From: Pseudomonadota bacterium | GTDB taxonomy: Bacteria > Pseudomonadota > Gammaproteobacteria > Legionellales > Legionellaceae | Assembly (NCBI GenBank): GCA_020051095.1 | Contig: JAGVJN010000044.1 | Span: forward strand, 1-64,000 | Length of the DNA: 64,000 nt | Direction: 5' to 3' | Shown: positions 8,933-17,875 of the stretch, piece after piece | Layout: the number at the start of each line of letters is the position of its first letter | Position numbering within the stretch: the stretch's first letter is position 1 | Translations under genes and position numbers: made by a program | Notes under the pieces: generated by a model | The model's input: only the letters and a program-made list of their open reading frames with translations | What the model was told of the DNA's origin: nothing | Database searches by the model: none

Positions 8933-9116
8933 TTTTCTCTTTAATAGCGTGATAAATCTCTTCACGATGGACTTTGATGGAACGAGGTGCCTCTACACCA
9001 AACTTAATATTGCCATGTTCCAACGTCTTAAAGGCAATAACTTGAACTTTTTCTCCGTTTAATTCAACGGTAAAAGGTTCTTCAAAAGGCACATTCAAAA
9101 TATCCATGAAAGACAT
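8907..9116 (-). CDS. csrR: CsrA/RsmA-family paralogue with altered N-terminus (CsrR-like)
   Basis: A 69-aa protein. Residues from about 21 align well with CsrA: GEKVQV, GVEAPRSIKVHREEIY and the C-terminal helix, including the Arg of VHREEI that contacts GGA motifs. The first strand does not fit. CsrA begins MLILTRR, whose Leu4, Arg6 and Arg7 help bind RNA, while here the start is MSFMDILNVPFEEPF. Legionella carries several CsrA paralogues, one called CsrR; I recall it as a direct CsrA target located next to rpsF, which fits, but this is from memory. It is divergent from rpsF and overlaps the PAP2 gene. Confidence 0.82.
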   Translation of the reverse strand: MSFMDILNVPFEEPFTVELNGEKVQVIAFKTLEHGNIKFGVEAPRSIKVHREEIYHAIKEKNAEDIIES

Positions 9117-9295
9117 CCTCGTCTTAGTATTGACACTTGTAAAGAAAGAATCTCAATTTATATGAAATGACCTGGGTTGTCACGTAAAAAATACGATTGA
9201 TTTTAAAATAGTTTTCTCTATGTTCTAATCTTAATCATAGTATGATTTCTTCAAAAGATACAATTTAAAATTAATGAAATATAAGTTCAATTTTA

Positions 9296-9324
9296 TTGCA
9301 ACCATCGGATTAAACTGTTACTAT
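9296..9324 (+). promoter_or_regulatory. Sigma-70 promoter of the rpsF-rpsR-rplI operon
   Basis: TTGCAA (9296-9301), a 17-bp spacer and TACTAT (9319-9324) form a good sigma-70 promoter about 60 nt before the rpsF start. The whole divergent gap 9117-9390 is 274 bp and otherwise AT-rich without a further gene. Confidence 0.65.
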
Positions 9325-9390
9325 TATTTCGCTTTTTTTAACCTTGCCTTATTGCTATTGCGCAAAAGGCTTTAATCCGAAGGGTAATTC

Positions 9391-9729
9391 ATGAGACATT
9401 ATGAAATTGTGTTTTTAGTTCATCCTGATCAAAGCGAGCAAGTACCTGCGATGGTAGAGCGCTATGAAGGGATGGTGAAAAAATCAGGTGGCAGCATCCA
9501 CCGTAAAGAAGATTGGGGCCGACGACAGTTAGCCTATCCAATTAACGATCTCCATAAAGCGCATTACACTTTATTAAATATTGAATGTGATCTCCCAACA
9601 TTAAATGAGATTAAAGATGCATTTAAATTTAATGATGCCATATTGCGTCATATGATTATTAATCGTAAAGAAGCCATTACCACACCATCGGTAATGATGA
9701 AGAAAGATAAAGAAAGAAGCGTTGCTTAA
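9391..9729 (+). CDS. rpsF: 30S ribosomal protein S6
   Basis: A 112-aa S6 protein of the ribosomal small subunit that binds 16S rRNA together with S18. The opening [19 protein letters not shown] and the central [19 protein letters not shown] are diagnostic. It is first in the conserved S6-S18-L9 operon, and rpsR follows 12 nt later. S6 C-termini carry variable glutamate tails; this one ends in a lysine-rich stretch instead. Confidence 0.97.
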   Translation: MRHYEIVFLVHPDQSEQVPAMVERYEGMVKKSGGSIHRKEDWGRRQLAYPINDLHKAHYTLLNIECDLPTLNEIKDAFKFNDAILRHMIINRKEAITTPSVMMKKDKERSVA

Positions 9730-9741
9730 TTGGAGGTTGTT

Positions 9742-9969
9742 ATGTCGTCTTTTTCACGTCGAAAAAAAATGTGCCGATTCTCAGGCGAAGGTTCTGATGC
9801 AATCGATTATAAAAATATCGAGTTATTAAAGGGTTATATCAGTGAATCGGGTAAAATTGTACCAAGCCGTATTACTGGCACACAAGCTCGTTTTCAGCGT
9901 TTATTGGCAAAATCAATAAAACAAGCCCGTTTTCTAGGGTTGCTTCCTTATTGTGACAGCCATAAATAA
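9742..9969 (+). CDS. rpsR: 30S ribosomal protein S18
   Basis: A 75-aa S18 protein, the heterodimer partner of S6. RRKKMCRF at the N-terminus, then [29 protein letters not shown] and the terminal [10 protein letters not shown] are all characteristic. A TGGAGG ribosome-binding site supports the ATG at 9742 rather than the in-frame codon at 9730. Confidence 0.97.
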   Translation: MSSFSRRKKMCRFSGEGSDAIDYKNIELLKGYISESGKIVPSRITGTQARFQRLLAKSIKQARFLGLLPYCDSHK

Positions 9970-10021
9970 GTTGTCGAGCTTAATTACGTATCCCGTTTTG
10001 ATGATTTAAAGAGAGAATTCG

Positions 10022-10468
10022 ATGGAAGTTATTTTTTTAGAAAAAATCCGAAATTTAGGGGATTTAGGCGACACAGTTAATGTGAAGCCCGGTTATGGCC
10101 GTAATTTTCTTGTCCCCCAAGGTAAAGCTGTATTTGCTACACCCGACAATATAAAGGTGTTCGAGCAAAGACGTTCAGAACTTGAGAAAAAAGCGAAACA
10201 GTTGTTATCCCAAGCTGAGCAACGAGCGGCTAAAATTAACGACACCAAGCTTGAAATGTCTGTTCAGGCAAGTGATGAAGGCAAATTGTATGGCTCGATA
10301 GGCCCAATTGAAATCGTTCATGCGCTTATTGAAAAAGGCATTGACGTTGAAAAACGTGAAGTTGTTCTACCAGAAGGTCCGATACATTATGTCGGTGACT
10401 ATCAAGTAGAAATTCATGTGCACACCGATGTTGTTGCTCAATTAGAAATCACAGTTTTGTCAGCTTGA
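10022..10468 (+). CDS. rplI: 50S ribosomal protein L9
   Basis: A 148-aa L9 protein of the large subunit. The N-terminal rRNA-binding domain has [17 protein letters not shown] and [16 protein letters not shown], followed by the long connecting helix (about 40-75) and the C-terminal domain. It is last in the operon, with a GAGAG ribosome-binding site, and is followed by a hairpin. Confidence 0.97.
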   Translation: MEVIFLEKIRNLGDLGDTVNVKPGYGRNFLVPQGKAVFATPDNIKVFEQRRSELEKKAKQLLSQAEQRAAKINDTKLEMSVQASDEGKLYGSIGPIEIVHALIEKGIDVEKREVVLPEGPIHYVGDYQVEIHVHTDVVAQLEITVLSA

Positions 10469-10482
10469 TTCGATAGATTTTG

Positions 10483-10502
10483 TCGGGCCTTTACAGGCCC
10501 GA
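10483..10502. terminator. Terminator between rplI and the RND pump gene
   Basis: TCGGGCCT/AGGCCCGA form an 8-bp GC-rich stem with a TTAC loop between convergent genes. On the plus strand only a weak TATCTTAT follows; on the minus strand the tail is CAAAATC. It probably works in both directions. Confidence 0.6.
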
Positions 10503-10506
10503 TATC

Positions 10507-13500
10507 TTATTTCCTACCCCATTTTTTTATTTTAGCGACGGTATTTTCAAAATACATTGTTAAAACAGGCACAACAAACAACAATAAAAAGGTTCCAAAA
10601 GCTAGTCCAAAAACAATCGAACAAGCCATGGGTATTAAAAATTGCGCTTGAATGGAACGCTCAAATAATAAAGGCGTTAACCCTGCGATTGTGGTAACGC
10701 TTGTTAAAAGGATGGCTCGAAGACGTCGGCTAGATGCTTCAGTAATAGCATAGATTATTCGCATTCCTTCTTGTTTCAATGTTTGGTATTCGTTGATTAA
10801 AATAATGGAATCATTGATGATAATGCCACTTAGACCGAATAAGCCAAACAGCGATAATAGGGTGATATCAAGGCCCATGAACCAGTGGCCAAGTAATGCT
10901 CCAATTAAACCAAGCGGGATGGCTGTAAGCACAACAAATGGTACGAAATAAGAGCCAAACACCCAGGCTAAAATGATATATATTAGCAACAAAGATGTGA
11001 ATATACCCACTTTGATATCATACAATGTAATGGCTTGATCCTCTGCTTTTCCTTTGAAGCTAAAAGTAACGTTATATTTATTTTCTAAATTCTTTAAGAG
11101 GGAATGTTGTATTTGTTCAAGTATCTCATTCGCATTGGCTTGGTCAGCATCAACATCTGCTTCAATGTTTGCCGATAATTTATGATCATTATGAACAATG
11201 ATTTCAGGTAAGGACTGGTATCTGATGGTGAGGATGTCTTGTAGAGGGATTAATTTACCACTGGTTGTCTTAATCAATAAATGGTTTAGTGTTGCTCGAT
11301 TGTAACGTAAATGTTTATCGAGGCGCACCATCACTTCAATTTCTTCATTTGGATCATTGAAGGTTTGTAAAATTTCACCTTGAAATGCAGCACGGAGTTG
11401 TCTGCCAACATTGTTGGTTGTTAATCCCAAAGCTTTACCTGTTTCATTAATTTTAAATATCAATTGCTCTTGGGCATAGGGGAGGTTATCGGAGATGCCT
11501 GTTACGCCTGGTGTGTTTCTTAAATATAACTCAATTTCATTTAATGCTTGTTTGATATTAGCGATTGTGCTGCCGTTTACTTGAATTTCAATATCTTTAC
11601 CTGGTGGGCCACCGCGTGGGGAAGATATTGCGAGATTGCTAATTATATCTGTCACTTGTAGTCGGTTTCTTAACTTTTCGATAACTTCTTGGTTTGTAAA
11701 TCCCCGTTGATCGTTTTCTATTAATTCAATTAAAACAGATCCATAATCAGGCCCCAAACGAAATCTATATTCATCTTCATCCGTTCGATTGAGAATATAG
11801 TAGGCTAATTCGACACTATTTTTTAGCTGGTAAGTTTTATCCATTTCAATGCCAATTTCATATGCTTCATTGACTATGCTTTGTAAAAAATGCATTTGCT
11901 TTTCTTTGGAAGTACCGGAAATGAACTGAATATTAGCCTTGATGGTATTTGATTCAGGCGTAGGGAAAAAAGTGAATTTTAAGGAACCGGATATTAGCAA
12001 AGAAAGCACCAGAATAACTAAGCTTGACGCAGCAGCGACAACCCAAACATGATTGATAAGTGCTTTTCGGATGATGGGTAAAAATATTCGGTAACGAAAA
12101 TAATAATAGGTTTTATCGATTTTGGAACGTATAAGGTATCGATTTTTGTTAAGGTGTTGAATTTTCAAAAATGAATGGTACAAATGACCGGGTAACACCA
12201 AAAAGCATTCAACCAGGGATGCGACAATCACGCAAACAACAATTAACGGAATATCGAATAATATTGTGCCTATTATCCCACTGACCGTCATCAAGGGAAT
12301 GAACGCACTAATGGTTGTCAGAGCTGAGGCAATAATAGGGGGCATCATTTTATAGCAGGCGCTGATAATAGCAAAATCTGGCCGATGGTGCTTTTGGTAA
12401 TTGGTTAATGCTTGTTCTGCGACAACGATAGTGTCGTCAACGATTATTCCCAATGTCAGTATGAAAGCAAATAAACTGACCATATTGATTGAACCACCAT
12501 TCAAATACAAAACATAGAGTGCCGCTGATAGGGAGATAGGAATGCCAACACTGACCCAAAGTGCTGTGCTTCTATCTAAAAAAAGAAAAAGTAAAATGAC
12601 AATCAGTATTAAACCACTTAGACCATTCGATAATAGCGTATCAATTCTATCTTTTATTAATAACCAGTTTTGTTGGAATAGCACTAAATTAACTGACTTA
12701 CCGAGGAGTTGTTGTTTATTATTTATCCAGTCTTGAGCAATCTTGGCCATGTTCAGAGCACTATCTTGATTTTTTCGATAAAGCTGTAAAATAACGGCTG
12801 GTTTTCCCTGATAGATGATTATCGGTTCTTCTGTTGAGTAGGTTTTTTTTATTTGAGCAATATCTGATAATATAATGCCACCACCTGATTGATTGCCAAG
12901 AACACGTAAATTATTAAAATCTTGTACGCTTCTTTTTTTTTCGACTGCTCGAAGGTTTTGAGCGTTTTTTGATTTTCCAATCTGTCCTGATGGAATATCC
13001 TGGCTTTCCAGGGCGATCGCGTCAGCAATATCGTTAAAAGATAAACCAAGATTGTTCAGTGTAACTGGATTCAATTCAATGCTAATTTGCTGTTTCGGCA
13101 AACCAATCACATTTATTTTAGATATCCCTTTGTCTTGTAATTCTTGTTGCGACTGCCAGGCAATATAGCGTAACTCATCAATATGTTTTGGGCCATAAAT
13201 TATCAAATAAGCAATACGTTCAAGCGGCTCTAACCGCTTAATGATGGGCCTTTCACTGTTGACTGGAAAATCTCTCACCCTTGAAACAGCGTCCCGGACC
13301 TCCTCGCTGGCTAAACTCATGTCAATTCCATCTTCAAACCGTATCGTTATCTCGGCCGCAGATAAGCTCGCTGTTGATTTAATATCTTTGATATTATCCA
13401 CATCGCGCAATTCTTTCTCAATTGGGTATAAAATGCTTTTTTCTACATCGTCTGCGGATGCACCAGGCCATACCACTCTAATCTGCACCAAGTTCAAGTC

Positions 13501-13635
13501 ATAACTAGGTAGGAACTGAACATTCATTTTTAAAAGGCCATATACACCCGAGATTACCATCAACGCCATCAATAAATTAGCTGCAAGCGGGTGGCGCATA
13601 AAGATTGTAATGATGTTGTGACTATATTCTTTCAT
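10507..13635 (-). CDS. RND-family efflux pump, AcrB/HAE1-like inner-membrane transporter
   Basis: A 1042-aa inner-membrane proton-driven transporter. It has one N-terminal helix (about 10-37), a large periplasmic loop, a block of helices, a second loop and a second helix block, which is the full RND repeat. The proton-relay pair Asp400-Asp401 lies in GIIVDDTIVVAE, equivalent to AcrB Asp407/408. It belongs to the broader AcrB/AcrD/AcrF branch with shorter periplasmic motifs (MdtC/HAE1-like), and the exported substrate is unknown. It overlaps the upstream adaptor gene by 14 bp, so the two form one operon. No outer-membrane TolC-type gene is present here. Confidence 0.9.
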   Translation of the reverse strand: MKEYSHNIITIFMRHPLAANLLMALMVISGVYGLLKMNVQFLPSYDLNLVQIRVVWPGASADDVEKSILYPIEKELRDVDNIKDIKSTASLSAAEITIRFEDGIDMSLASEEVRDAVSRVRDFPVNSERPIIKRLEPLERIAYLIIYGPKHIDELRYIAWQSQQELQDKGISKINVIGLPKQQISIELNPVTLNNLGLSFNDIADAIALESQDIPSGQIGKSKNAQNLRAVEKKRSVQDFNNLRVLGNQSGGGIILSDIAQIKKTYSTEEPIIIYQGKPAVILQLYRKNQDSALNMAKIAQDWINNKQQLLGKSVNLVLFQQNWLLIKDRIDTLLSNGLSGLILIVILLFLFLDRSTALWVSVGIPISLSAALYVLYLNGGSINMVSLFAFILTLGIIVDDTIVVAEQALTNYQKHHRPDFAIISACYKMMPPIIASALTTISAFIPLMTVSGIIGTILFDIPLIVVCVIVASLVECFLVLPGHLYHSFLKIQHLNKNRYLIRSKIDKTYYYFRYRIFLPIIRKALINHVWVVAAASSLVILVLSLLISGSLKFTFFPTPESNTIKANIQFISGTSKEKQMHFLQSIVNEAYEIGIEMDKTYQLKNSVELAYYILNRTDEDEYRFRLGPDYGSVLIELIENDQRGFTNQEVIEKLRNRLQVTDIISNLAISSPRGGPPGKDIEIQVNGSTIANIKQALNEIELYLRNTPGVTGISDNLPYAQEQLIFKINETGKALGLTTNNVGRQLRAAFQGEILQTFNDPNEEIEVMVRLDKHLRYNRATLNHLLIKTTSGKLIPLQDILTIRYQSLPEIIVHNDHKLSANIEADVDADQANANEILEQIQHSLLKNLENKYNVTFSFKGKAEDQAITLYDIKVGIFTSLLLIYIILAWVFGSYFVPFVVLTAIPLGLIGALLGHWFMGLDITLLSLFGLFGLSGIIINDSIILINEYQTLKQEGMRIIYAITEASSRRLRAILLTSVTTIAGLTPLLFERSIQAQFLIPMACSIVFGLAFGTFLLLFVVPVLTMYFENTVAKIKKWGRK

Positions 13636-14869
13636 TCGTCGTCACCATTAATCCATCACGTGCATTGGGCAACTTGCTACTTAAAAGGTTGAATTTATCT
13701 GGTAAATCAGTTTGGCGTATCAGATAAAAAAGCTCTCCTTTAATATACTTTTCACCCAAAACCTGAACATGGACGGATTTTAATCGATTATTTTTTATTA
13801 AATAGATTCGTGATTCTCCATATAAGGATGTCGAAGGTATCACATACACGTCATTTAAAACAGGTAGTTGCAGATACACTTTAACAGTTTGATTTAATGG
13901 AAATAACAAGCTATGTTTGGCAGGAATTTTAAAAAAAATATCAATGGTTGAGGAACCTTGCTTCAATGATGCCCCTGTTCGTAAAACGCTTAAATGTAAA
14001 TCCAACGGTGACATTATTTTTGCTTTAAACGAACTTGTATCTTCCATTGCTTTTGTAGTCACGGCGAGATATTTATAGGGCAATTGAGCACGTATTTCAA
14101 CGTCATTTAAATCATAAAGACTAACAATTTTGGAACCATACCCAATCCCATCACCTGGTGAAACAAATACCTCGATAATTCGACCATGAAATGGGGATGT
14201 TAGCGTTGCATCTGCTAAATCTAATTTGGCTTGTTGATATTGGTGTTCCTGCTGCATTTTTTTTGCTTTTAATCGATTCAAGCGAAGGGTATGCGTCTTT
14301 ATTTCGATGTTTTTCTGTACAAGCATGATTTGTTGACTTAAGAGTTTATTTAATGCTTCGTCGACATTCGATTGCGCTTCAAGTTTTCTTACTTCCAATG
14401 TTTCGAGACGTTTCATCATCGTTTCATTTGTATTTACTAACCGATTTAAGTATTTTTCTGATTTTATATCAAGATCATTTTCAACCATCTCCATCTGTAT
14501 TTGTGAGTTTATTTCCTCAATAGCCATTTGCTTTTCATGAACGATATGTTCAAATTCCTCTGGGTCAAGCATGACGAGCATGTCATCTTTTTTTACAATA
14601 TTTCCCTCTTTAACATACACCGTTTTGACGGTCGTTTGTAACGACGATGTGATGGTAGTGGTTTTAGGCGATTCAACTTGGCCATAAAGAATTATTTCAG
14701 GTGAGGTGTTTGATTTTTGGATAGCAATAGATTGCACAGGCCAGATTTTTTCAGTGATCTTGCCTGAAGGCTTACTACCACTTGTCAAGATAATCCCTGT
14801 TACTAATAAAATAGTGAGTAATATAAAAACAAATGGTATGACTTTATTTAATGTAATTTGATTTTTCAT
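13622..14869 (-). CDS. RND efflux periplasmic adaptor (membrane fusion protein)
   Basis: A 415-aa HlyD/AcrA-type adaptor bridging the RND pump to an outer-membrane channel. It has an N-terminal membrane anchor (about 11-30), a lipoyl-like half-motif around VYVKEGNIVKKDDMLV, a long coiled-coil hairpin (about 120-215, rich in Glu, Lys and Leu) and the returning barrel with LTSPFHGRIIEVFVSPGDG. There is no lipobox Cys, so it is anchored by the helix rather than lipidated. It is first gene of the two-gene operon. Confidence 0.9.
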   Translation of the reverse strand: MKNQITLNKVIPFVFILLTILLVTGIILTSGSKPSGKITEKIWPVQSIAIQKSNTSPEIILYGQVESPKTTTITSSLQTTVKTVYVKEGNIVKKDDMLVMLDPEEFEHIVHEKQMAIEEINSQIQMEMVENDLDIKSEKYLNRLVNTNETMMKRLETLEVRKLEAQSNVDEALNKLLSQQIMLVQKNIEIKTHTLRLNRLKAKKMQQEHQYQQAKLDLADATLTSPFHGRIIEVFVSPGDGIGYGSKIVSLYDLNDVEIRAQLPYKYLAVTTKAMEDTSSFKAKIMSPLDLHLSVLRTGASLKQGSSTIDIFFKIPAKHSLLFPLNQTVKVYLQLPVLNDVYVIPSTSLYGESRIYLIKNNRLKSVHVQVLGEKYIKGELFYLIRQTDLPDKFNLLSSKLPNARDGLMVTTNERI

Positions 14870-15144
14870 GCTTTAAATTTCAGTCCTTATGTTTAATTAT
14901 AATGAAAAATGAAGAAATTTCTTGCTTTCGTGCATGTTTGACTAATTGAAGAGCTATATGCTCATCCCTCAATCGCTTTAAATTGAGGGTGCGCTATTCT
15001 TTATTATGGATGCTGCTAAACTTATATATACAAACAAATGAAAGAGCTATCGCATGGCTTTTAAAAGTTAGTTGGATTCAAATGCACTTAAATATTTCCA
15101 TGCATTTCTAAATGACTGATATCGATTGATAATTGGTGATGCAT

Positions 15145-16215
15145 ATGTCAAAGCATAGTAAATACTTTTATTTAATCGTTTATGCATTAGTTTGCCTTCC
15201 CTTGGCAAGCTTTTACTTAAGCGGTATTTATTTTCTCTTAGTCCCGATCACGGTTTTTATCGTTATACCCATAATCGATTTTTTTTTCCGAGATGCTATT
15301 AACCCTGGCTCTGAAGAAACGATGAACCGTAAGCACGATCTCTTCTATCAAAGAATTCTCTTATTATATCTACCGACACACGTTGCCCTCATTGTAGGTG
15401 GCATGGTTTATCTCTTTGTTATGCCGATATCATTTATTGAGTTAGTGCTTCTAAGTTTTATGATTGGGATTATTACAGGCAGTGTGGGGATTAACATCGC
15501 TCACGAATTAATGCATAAAGCAAACTTGTTGAATCAGGTTGTCAGCCGAATCATACTGACTTTTGTGTGTTACGGTCATTTTGTAATTGAGCACGTCCGA
15601 GGGCATCATGTGAATGTTGCCACGCCAAATGATCCGGCTACTGCGAGATTGAATGAATCAATTTATCGCTTTTTACCACGCACCGTGATTGGTTCTTGGA
15701 AATCTGCCTGGAAAATTGAAGGCAACCGGTTAAACCGCCAAGGAAAATCATTTTATCACTGGGACAATGAATTTTATTGGGTGATAACCGGTCCATTGAT
15801 ACTTATATGTATGGCCTATAGTATTGTCGGTGCACTTGGAGTCATATTTTTCTTACTTCAAAGTATAGTTGCAATATTAATGTTGGAGGTTGTGAACTAC
15901 ATTGAACATTATGGCTTAGTGCGAAACAAGTTAGCGAATGGTCAATATGAAGAAGTAGGGGAGAGACACGCTTGGGATGCCGATCATTGGTTAAGTAATC
16001 ACATTCTATTTAATTTAATGCGTCATGCAGATCATCATATTTATGGTTTTAAACCTTATCAGATTCTCTTGATAAGTAGGCAAAGTCCAAAACTACCGGC
16101 AAGTTATGCAACCTTATATTGGCTAGTCTTTATCCCGCCGCTTTGGTTTACCATTATGAACCCAATCCTGGATGCGCATCAAAGAACTGAGCAGCAAGTT
16201 CACATCGCTTCATAA
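15145..16215 (+). CDS. AlkB-type non-haem diiron membrane hydroxylase (alkane 1-monooxygenase family)
   Basis: About 356 aa with six hydrophobic helices and the complete histidine set of AlkB: HELMHK (about 120-125), EHVRGHH (149-155), NYIEHYG (251-257) and LMRHADHH (291-298). AlkB adds a terminal hydroxyl to alkanes using rubredoxin electrons; XylM relatives act on alkylaromatics. No rubredoxin gene is next to it. The start is uncertain: TTG, GTG and ATG codons lie within 12 nt, and ATG 15145 (MSKH) or 15139 are both possible. Its last 16 bp overlap the convergent ETF-QO gene. The 275-bp gap upstream holds only a weak hairpin (14966-14989). Confidence 0.88.
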   Translation: MSKHSKYFYLIVYALVCLPLASFYLSGIYFLLVPITVFIVIPIIDFFFRDAINPGSEETMNRKHDLFYQRILLLYLPTHVALIVGGMVYLFVMPISFIELVLLSFMIGIITGSVGINIAHELMHKANLLNQVVSRIILTFVCYGHFVIEHVRGHHVNVATPNDPATARLNESIYRFLPRTVIGSWKSAWKIEGNRLNRQGKSFYHWDNEFYWVITGPLILICMAYSIVGALGVIFFLLQSIVAILMLEVVNYIEHYGLVRNKLANGQYEEVGERHAWDADHWLSNHILFNLMRHADHHIYGFKPYQILLISRQSPKLPASYATLYWLVFIPPLWFTIMNPILDAHQRTEQQVHIAS

Positions 16216-17834
16216 TTTGGACCACCACCACCTTCTGGCGTAACCCATTGTATATTTTGTGAAGGATCTTTAATATCGCACGTTTTACAGTGTATGCAAT
16301 TTGGGCTATTAATCTGAAGCCTCGGCTTGCCTTCATCGTCTACGATTTCATAAACATTTGCGGGGCAATAACGCGTTTCAGGCGAGGCGTAGGTTTGATA
16401 GTTCAAGGATATTGGAATAGCGGTGTCTTTTAATTTAAGATGGCAGGGCTGGTTTTCATCATGATACACATTGCTTAGCGCTAAAGAGGATAGTTTATCA
16501 AATGTGAGTTTATTATCAGGCTTTGGGTAGTCAATTTTTTTGCAGACTGCTACTGGTTTTAGTTGCCGATGATCGTCTTGGTTTTTGAGTGTCCAAGGTG
16601 ATTTGCCATGAGCGATGTAATTCTCAAATGCAGCATTGGCAAGTCCTAGCCATAAACCTCGGTGAAATCCCGGTCGTATATTACGTACTTGATAAAGCTC
16701 TTTACCCATCCAATCCTGACGAATAACATCATCTAATTGTTTTAAATGGAGAACGGATGTGTTTTCATCTGCTTTTTCTAACGCGTCAAAACAACATTGA
16801 GCTGCAAGTTGGCCTGATTGGATGGCCATGTGGATCCCTTTTATTTTCGGCACATTGATAAAGCCTGCAGCACATCCAATTAAGGAGCCACCAGGAAATG
16901 CTAGTTGAGGGATCGACTGCCATCCGCCTTCGTTCAGTGCTCTGGCACCATAGCTAATTCTTTCACCACCTTCCAGCATCTTGCTAACCAAAGGATGGGT
17001 TTTAAAGGTTTGCATTGTTTTGAAAGGATCAAGCCAAGGGTTTGAATAATCTAAACCAATAACAAAACCTAAAGCGATACGGTTGTTACTTAAATGATAA
17101 ATAAACGAGCCACCATAGGTGGAGGTATCTAAAGGCCAGCCAACAGTGTGAACAACAAGACCCCGTTCATGTTGGTTCTCTGGCACTTGCCATATTTCTT
17201 TAAGACCGATGGCATAGGTCTGGGGATCGCAATTTTTTCTTAGATGATAATGGGCCATCAATTGTTGGCTAAGGTGCCCACGACAACCTTCAGCAAAAAG
17301 CGTTTGTTTGGCCAATAAATGCATGCCTGGTTGAAAATTGCTGGTTTGGTTTCCTTGTTTATCAATACCTAAATCACCTGTTTGTATACCAATCACCTGA
17401 TTTTGATCGTCATAGACGATTTCACTGGCTGCAAAACCAGGGAAAATATCGCAACCAAGTTGTTCAGCTTGCTCAGAAAGAAATTGGCATAATAACCCCA
17501 AAGATATAATGTAGTTACCTTCATTTTTCATTGGCGATGGGGTTGGGAGTTTGAACGATTTTGTTTTAGAAAGGAAATAAAAGCGATCGTCTTTAACGGG
17601 CGTATCTAAGGGCGCCTTTTGCCAAGAATCAGGCAATAATGCTTGCAAGCTTTTAGGTTCAAGCACGGCACCTGATAATTGATGAGCACCGATTTGGGCT
17701 GCCTTTTCAATCAAGCAAACAGAAATATCTTGATTACTAGCTTGAGCAAGTTGTTTTAATTTGATTGCGGCTGATAAACCTGCGGGCCCAGCACCCACAA
17801 TCAGCACATCATAAGTCATTGATTCGCGTTCCAT
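16200..17834 (-). CDS. Electron-transfer flavoprotein:ubiquinone oxidoreductase
   Basis: A 544-aa enzyme that moves electrons from reduced ETF, fed by acyl-CoA dehydrogenases, into the ubiquinone pool at the inner membrane. The FAD-binding VGAGPAG is at residues 13-19, the middle carries the quinone-binding fold, and the C-terminus has the [4Fe-4S] cysteines at about 490, 513, 516 and 519 (CIHCKTC). The length is normal for the family. ATG 17834 (AGGG before it) and ATG 17819 (MTYDV) are both plausible starts. It completes the electron path for the fadI-fadJ pathway nearby. Confidence 0.94.
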   Translation of the reverse strand: MERESMTYDVLIVGAGPAGLSAAIKLKQLAQASNQDISVCLIEKAAQIGAHQLSGAVLEPKSLQALLPDSWQKAPLDTPVKDDRFYFLSKTKSFKLPTPSPMKNEGNYIISLGLLCQFLSEQAEQLGCDIFPGFAASEIVYDDQNQVIGIQTGDLGIDKQGNQTSNFQPGMHLLAKQTLFAEGCRGHLSQQLMAHYHLRKNCDPQTYAIGLKEIWQVPENQHERGLVVHTVGWPLDTSTYGGSFIYHLSNNRIALGFVIGLDYSNPWLDPFKTMQTFKTHPLVSKMLEGGERISYGARALNEGGWQSIPQLAFPGGSLIGCAAGFINVPKIKGIHMAIQSGQLAAQCCFDALEKADENTSVLHLKQLDDVIRQDWMGKELYQVRNIRPGFHRGLWLGLANAAFENYIAHGKSPWTLKNQDDHRQLKPVAVCKKIDYPKPDNKLTFDKLSSLALSNVYHDENQPCHLKLKDTAIPISLNYQTYASPETRYCPANVYEIVDDEGKPRLQINSPNCIHCKTCDIKDPSQNIQWVTPEGGGGPNYEAM

Positions 17835-17875
17835 AGGGCCCTAAAATATATTCTGTTAATCTTAAAAAATTATAT

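Noticed and set aside
14966-14989. Hairpin CCCTCAAT/ATTGAGGG upstream of the AlkB gene
   Set aside because: No U-tract on either strand and no adjoining gene end; left as an isolated palindrome.
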